Assembly (NCBI RefSeq): GCF_047126315.1
Contig: NZ_CP138953.1
Location: 1,054,001 to 1,118,000 of the forward strand
Length of the DNA: 64,000 nt
Reading direction: 5' to 3'
Source of the DNA: Shimia sp022448905
GTDB lineage: Bacteria > Pseudomonadota > Alphaproteobacteria > Rhodobacterales > Rhodobacteraceae
In this document: one piece after another, positions 60,000 to 64,000 of the stretch
Numbering within the stretch: position 1 is the stretch's first letter
Layout: each line of letters starts with the position of its first letter
Made by a program: the position numbers and the translations under genes
The notes under the pieces: generated by a model
What the model saw: only the letters and a program-made list of their open reading frames with translations
Databases searched by the model: none
Told to the model about the DNA's origin: nothing

Positions 60000-60734
60000 T
60001 TATCCCGTGGCGCAAACCGGAAAATTTGCGTTCTCCATACCCGCCTGCGCGCCCAAAGTGACCATGGCCAACACATGTTCCCCGCCGGTGCCGCATTGCC
60101 CGGACAGCACCGTGCCCTCGGGCACCTCGCCTACAGACTGCATAAAGCGCGCGGTAAACCCGGTGCTGCGCACGTTGAGCGTGACTTGAATGGTGTCAAA
60201 GCCAAACAGGGTCTGGGTCAGGGGATATTGCGCCTTATACACCGCCTCTTTGGCGCAAAACAGCCGCCGCGCCATCAACGCGCGACGCGGTGCCGGCACC
60301 TCCATCAACCAGGCGCGTTCCTGCGGCAGGCAGATTTCTGCGGTCAGGTCATCATGTAGCGGCGCATCCGGTTCCACATCCACGCCGAGCGCGCGGAAGT
60401 GCCCTCCTGAGCCCACAATGGCGACACAGCTGGTGGCATCATGGGTGATCGAACCGGTCAGACCCTTGGGCCACTGCGGCGCACGGTCGGGGCGTGTCGG
60501 CACCGCTTGCTCCGGTCGTCCCACAGACCGCATCGCCAGCCGCGCGGCTTGCCGTCCGGCGGCAAACTCGCGCCGCCGTTTGGGCACCGCGCGGGCAATG
60601 GCCGGGGCTTCTTGCGGCCAGACAACGGCCACGCCACGCGCAGGGTCGGTCACGGCCACGGCAACTTGTGGCGGGGCAATACGCTCCGCCAGAGATTTTA
60701 GGGCCACAAGGTGCTGGTTGGGTGACAGGCTCAT
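60000..60734 (-). CDS. 4'-phosphopantetheinyl transferase (EntD-like)
   Basis: A 244-residue Sfp/EntD-superfamily enzyme. It carries GSITHDATSCVAIV near residue 92, the magnesium-binding ALGVDVEPDAPL near 113 and the FCAKEAVYKAQYP motif near 159. It converts apo carrier domains to holo form. Its ATG overlaps the stop of the NRPS gene upstream (ATGA), which links it directly to that NRPS and its carrier domain. Confidence 0.95.
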   Translation of the reverse strand: MSLSPNQHLVALKSLAERIAPPQVAVAVTDPARGVAVVWPQEAPAIARAVPKRRREFAAGRQAARLAMRSVGRPEQAVPTRPDRAPQWPKGLTGSITHDATSCVAIVGSGGHFRALGVDVEPDAPLHDDLTAEICLPQERAWLMEVPAPRRALMARRLFCAKEAVYKAQYPLTQTLFGFDTIQVTLNVRSTGFTARFMQSVGEVPEGTVLSGQCGTGGEHVLAMVTLGAQAGMENANFPVCATG

Positions 60735-63700
60735 GTCCGCGCCCTCCGACGTGCGCGCATGGCGCGGCGCTTGCTCATGGTTTCCGCGCGGCTCTGCGCT
60801 TGGTCGCTGACCTCTTCGGCGGCCTTGGCTTCCGGCGCATCCGCTGGTTTGGGCGTGCCGGTCAACTCCTGCACCCGGCCTGCCAGCGCATTCAGCGTGG
60901 GGAAGCGGAACACATCGGTGATCGACAATTTCGCCGCGCCGGACCGTGCCCGTATTTCGCGGTGGGCCTGTACCGCCAGGAGGCTGTGCCCGCCAAGGTC
61001 AAAGAAGTTGTCGGTTGCCACCACTTCGCGCACGCCAAGCACCTCGGCCCAGACATCGGCCACCAGTTTGGCAATGTCACCACCGGCGGCAACGGGCGCT
61101 GCTGGTGCCGCCGTCTCCACTTTGGGCGTGGTGATCTTGCGGGTCTCTTCGGGCCGAGGCAGCGCCTTGCGATCAACTTTTTTGTTCGGTGTCAGTGGGA
61201 ACTCTTTTAGCGTGACATAGTGCTGCGGCCGCATGAAACTTGGCAGGTTCTCGCGCAACTGCGCCCGAATGTCGGCCTCCACAGGCACATCACCTCGCAG
61301 ATAGGCCACCAGCCGCACGTCGCCCTCGGTATCTTCACGCGCCATGACCACCGCCTGCGCCACGCCGGGCACCTCTTCCAGCCGGGTTTCAATCTCACCC
61401 AGTTCAATGCGATAGCCGCGCAGCTTCACCTGATGATCGACACGGCCAAGGAAGTCGAGCTTGCCATCCGCACGCCATCGCACAAGGTCACCGGTTCGAT
61501 ACAGTCGCCCATCCCCAAACGGATTGGCAATGAACCGCTCCGCCGTCAGCTCCTCCCGCCGCCAGTACCCACGGGTCACCCCCGCGCCACCAATCAGCAA
61601 CTCACCCGCCACGCCCACCGGCACCGGAGCGCCCGCGTCGTCCACCACATAGACCTGCGTGTTGGCAATGGGATCACCGATGTTGGCCACGCCCTCGCTG
61701 GCACCCGCTATCGATGTGGTCGACCAGATTGTGGTCTCAGTCGGCCCATACATGTTCTGCACGCGGGCACCGCTGGCCGCATTCAGATCGGCCACCAGAC
61801 TGCCAGACAGCGCCTCGCCGCCCACCATCATCTGCTGCACACCCGAGAGCGCAAACCGCGCCTCTTCGTTGTCGGTCAAAAGCCGCGCCATCGACGGGGT
61901 GCACTGCAGGTGGCTGACCTCATGGCGGATCATCTGCGCCGCAATTGAGATATCCTCGGGGTCCAGCTCGCCGCCCTCATTGGCGCGTTTCAGCACCTCG
62001 GCCAATGGCTTCAGCCCTTCCAAAACGGTCGCGCTATCGATGCCGTAATCGATCAGACAGGCAATCTCGGTCACACCAATGCGCTTGACCTGTTCCACCC
62101 GATCCAAGGCATCCTCAACCGTGCCAAACAACCCGCTGTCCTCAAAATACCGCAGGAAGGCAAAGTCGAGGATTTCTTCGAGTTCGTCTTCGCTCAGAAT
62201 GCCGAGGTCCAGCTCAAAGGCGTTGTTCACCCCTTCGGGTTTCTTGAACGCGGGAAACGCCCAGGCATAGCTTTTGATCAAGCCCGCCGCCGCGCGCAGG
62301 TAGTCTTTCATCGGCTCACGCGCGATCTCGCGCGCTTTTTCCCGGTCTTCGGCCAGGAAGCTGTGCAGCATCAACGTAACGCTAAAGTCATCCGGGTTGT
62401 GCCCCGCCTCGCGCAGCGCATCATGATACAGCGCGATCTTTGCGCCCACTTCTTCCACGCTTTGCCCCAACAGGTGCGTCAGCACGTTACAGCCATTCCG
62501 CCCCGCATCTTTCCAGGTCTCCGGGTTGCCGGCCGTGGTCACCCACAATGGCAACTCTTTGGACACCGGGCGCGGCTGCGTCATCACCGGATGCATCGAG
62601 CCGTCTTTTTTCGGGAATTCCACCTCTTCGCCGCGCCAAAGTTTGCGCAGGTCGTCCATCTGCTCAAACATCACATCGCGGTTGCGCGGCGGGGTGTTTT
62701 CGGGCCGCAACACAAAATCATCCGGCTGCCAGCCGCTGGCAATCGCCAGGCCTGCGCGGCCATTGGTGAGGTTGTCGATCACCGCCCATTCTTCTGCGAT
62801 GCGCGCGGTGTGGTGCAGCGGCGACACGCAGGATCCAGCGCGCACGCCGATCTGTTTGGTCACAGCCGCCACCGCCGCGCCGGTCACCGACGGGTTGGGG
62901 TAGGGGCCGCCAAAGGCGTGGAAATGCCGCTCCGGCGTCCAGACCGCGCAGAACCCATGGGCATCGGCAAACTTCGCGCCTTCCAGCAGCAATTCGTATT
63001 TCTTTGAGCCCTGACCATCGTCGTTGCCCCAATAATAGATCGAGAAATCCATTCCGCCGGCCGTGGCTGGCAAACGGCCACCAGAAATCTGCGTGGTGGT
63101 TTCATCGCCTGACAGCACCAGCTTAAAGCCGCGCGACAGGGTCCAGAACAGTTCCAGAACCGAAATGTCAAACGACAGCGACGTGACCGCCATCCAAGTA
63201 TCACCGGCCTGATGGGGCACCCGCGCGTCCATCCCGGCAAAGAAGTTGGCCACGTTTCTATGCTCGACCATCACGCCTTTGGGCGTGCCAGTGGAGCCAG
63301 ATGTGTAGATCAAATAGGCGAGGTCGCCGCCGGAGACGATGGCCTCTGGATTGTCCGCCGAGGCCGTCGAGAGCCGCGCGTCGCTGTCCATCTCCAGCAC
63401 TTGTGCGCTGTGGTCTGGCAAGTCGCGTGTCAGCGCCGCTTGCGTCACAATTACGGCTGCGCCACTGTCGCTGATGTAATGGGCCAAACGGTCAGCGGGG
63501 TAGGCCGGGTCCATCGGCACATAGGCCCCTCCGGCTTTCAAGATCGCCAGCGCGGCCACCACCAGATCGGGCGACCGGCGCAAACAAAGACCAACCAGCG
63601 CGCCGCGGGTCACGCCCATGTCACGCAACACATGCGCGGCGCGGTTGGCCCGCGCGTTCAGATCGGCGTAGCTGAGCACTTCATGCTCAAACACCAACGC

Positions 63701-64000
63701 GGGGGCGTCCGGTGTCTTGGCAACCTGCGCCTCAAACTGCGCCGCCATGGTGAAATCCGGGTCAAACGGCGCATCGGTGGCGTTCCAGCCCGTCAACACC
63801 TCGGCGCGCTCTGCCTCTGGCAGCACATTTAGATCCGCCACATTGGCCGCGGTGCCAATCTGTGTGCAGATCAGCTCCAACCGCGCAACCAAACGCGCGG
63901 CGTGTTCTGGGGATACCCGCGCCGCATCAAAATGCAGCACAGCACCCGCTGCGCCAATGGCCACGGTCATCGCCGCGCCGTCGATTGGACCAGCCAAGCC
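60731..64000 (-). CDS. NRPS module with a luciferase-like monooxygenase inserted in the adenylation domain (3' part)
   Basis: At least 1088 residues; the 5' end lies beyond the window. Numbering from the first visible residues, 1 to about 70 are a condensation-domain tail (HFDAARVSPEHAARLVARLE). The adenylation domain begins near 75 (GWNATDAPF, LSYADLNARANRAAHVL) with motif A3 YLIYTSGSTGTPKGVMVEH near 228. From about 315 to 660 a bacterial-luciferase-like, flavin-dependent monooxygenase (MDFSIYYWGNDDGQG, FCAVWTPERHFHAFGGPYPN, IGVRAGSCVSPLHHTARIAE) interrupts the A domain. Motifs A5 (NMYGPTETTIWST), A7 (YRTGDLVRW) and A8 (GRVDHQVKLRGYRIELGEIE) follow, then a carrier domain (FFDLGGHSLLAVQ near 1000). 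No thioesterase follows. The product is unknown; architecture known from the MupA/Atu3671-type group. Confidence 0.92.
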   Translation of the reverse strand, partial: GLAGPIDGAAMTVAIGAAGAVLHFDAARVSPEHAARLVARLELICTQIGTAANVADLNVLPEAERAEVLTGWNATDAPFDPDFTMAAQFEAQVAKTPDAPALVFEHEVLSYADLNARANRAAHVLRDMGVTRGALVGLCLRRSPDLVVAALAILKAGGAYVPMDPAYPADRLAHYISDSGAAVIVTQAALTRDLPDHSAQVLEMDSDARLSTASADNPEAIVSGGDLAYLIYTSGSTGTPKGVMVEHRNVANFFAGMDARVPHQAGDTWMAVTSLSFDISVLELFWTLSRGFKLVLSGDETTTQISGGRLPATAGGMDFSIYYWGNDDGQGSKKYELLLEGAKFADAHGFCAVWTPERHFHAFGGPYPNPSVTGAAVAAVTKQIGVRAGSCVSPLHHTARIAEEWAVIDNLTNGRAGLAIASGWQPDDFVLRPENTPPRNRDVMFEQMDDLRKLWRGEEVEFPKKDGSMHPVMTQPRPVSKELPLWVTTAGNPETWKDAGRNGCNVLTHLLGQSVEEVGAKIALYHDALREAGHNPDDFSVTLMLHSFLAEDREKAREIAREPMKDYLRAAAGLIKSYAWAFPAFKKPEGVNNAFELDLGILSEDELEEILDFAFLRYFEDSGLFGTVEDALDRVEQVKRIGVTEIACLIDYGIDSATVLEGLKPLAEVLKRANEGGELDPEDISIAAQMIRHEVSHLQCTPSMARLLTDNEEARFALSGVQQMMVGGEALSGSLVADLNAASGARVQNMYGPTETTIWSTTSIAGASEGVANIGDPIANTQVYVVDDAGAPVPVGVAGELLIGGAGVTRGYWRREELTAERFIANPFGDGRLYRTGDLVRWRADGKLDFLGRVDHQVKLRGYRIELGEIETRLEEVPGVAQAVVMAREDTEGDVRLVAYLRGDVPVEADIRAQLRENLPSFMRPQHYVTLKEFPLTPNKKVDRKALPRPEETRKITTPKVETAAPAAPVAAGGDIAKLVADVWAEVLGVREVVATDNFFDLGGHSLLAVQAHREIRARSGAAKLSITDVFRFPTLNALAGRVQELTGTPKPADAPEAKAAEEVSDQAQSRAETMSKRRAMRARRRART

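Overview
The window looks like a chromosomal segment of a marine alphaproteobacterium of the Rhodobacteraceae (Roseobacter group). This is inferred from gene content and order (tripartite tricarboxylate transport, betaine-type ABC transporter, DUF1674 next to rsmB, rsmB-heparinase-purH-lspA-DUF3035-M16-M16), the high GC, and the dense ATGA/GTGA start-stop overlaps. I see no rRNA, tRNA, CRISPR array, insertion sequence, phage gene or attachment site. Family names come from motif recognition by eye; no database search was run.

Layout. 1-4.2 kb: a truncated COG0523/CobW GTPase behind a Zur-like palindrome, rpsO, a DUF1643 protein, an RTX-type calcium-binding protein and truB. 4.3-11.5 kb: tctC-tctB-small TctB paralogue-tctA on the minus strand, divergent from a TctD/TctE two-component system whose third gene encodes a solute-binding protein, then rbfA and a phosphodiester-glycosidase-like protein. 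12-17.2 kb: dapB and a betaine/choline/proline-type ABC transporter (binding protein, ATPase, double-length permease). 17.4-27.8 kb: a putative membrane-bound regulator with TPR-like repeats, a DUF1674 protein, rsmB, a heparinase-family protein, purH, lspA, a DUF3035 lipoprotein and two M16 peptidase-like proteins.

27.8-30 kb is a low-quality island: an orphan small gene, then a VOC/glyoxalase gene and a flavin amine oxidase gene, each broken by one apparent single-base deletion. 30-31.2 kb: a TetR regulator divergent from an exported YHS-domain protein. 31.2-38.8 kb: a complete TPP-riboswitch thiamine operon, thiD-thiO-thiS-thiG-thiE-thiF-thiY-tenA-thiZ-thiX, combining thiazole synthesis, coupling, and uptake/salvage of pyrimidine precursors. 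38.9-41.9 kb: a hybrid histidine kinase overlapping a PotD-like binding protein.

41.9-60 kb is an exopolysaccharide locus: CpsD-like ATPase, a Gfo/Idh/MocA-epimerase fusion, GT2, GT4 and GT26 glycosyltransferases, epimerase and oxidoreductase genes, a GMC oxidoreductase, an OafA-type acyltransferase, a hexapeptide acetyltransferase, a Wzy/ligase-like membrane protein, an ExoY-like priming transferase and a Wzz-like chain-length protein. Wzx and Wza are not in the window. 60-64 kb: a 4'-phosphopantetheinyl transferase overlapping the 3' end of an NRPS whose adenylation domain carries an embedded luciferase-like monooxygenase; this gene runs off the right edge.

The most unusual items are the NRPS/monooxygenase gene abutting the polysaccharide locus, the two kinase/binding-protein pairs without transporters, the partial TctB duplication, the Gfo/Idh-epimerase fusion, the CpsD-like protein without its P-loop lysine, the rhodanese-like tail on ThiF, and the double-length permease.
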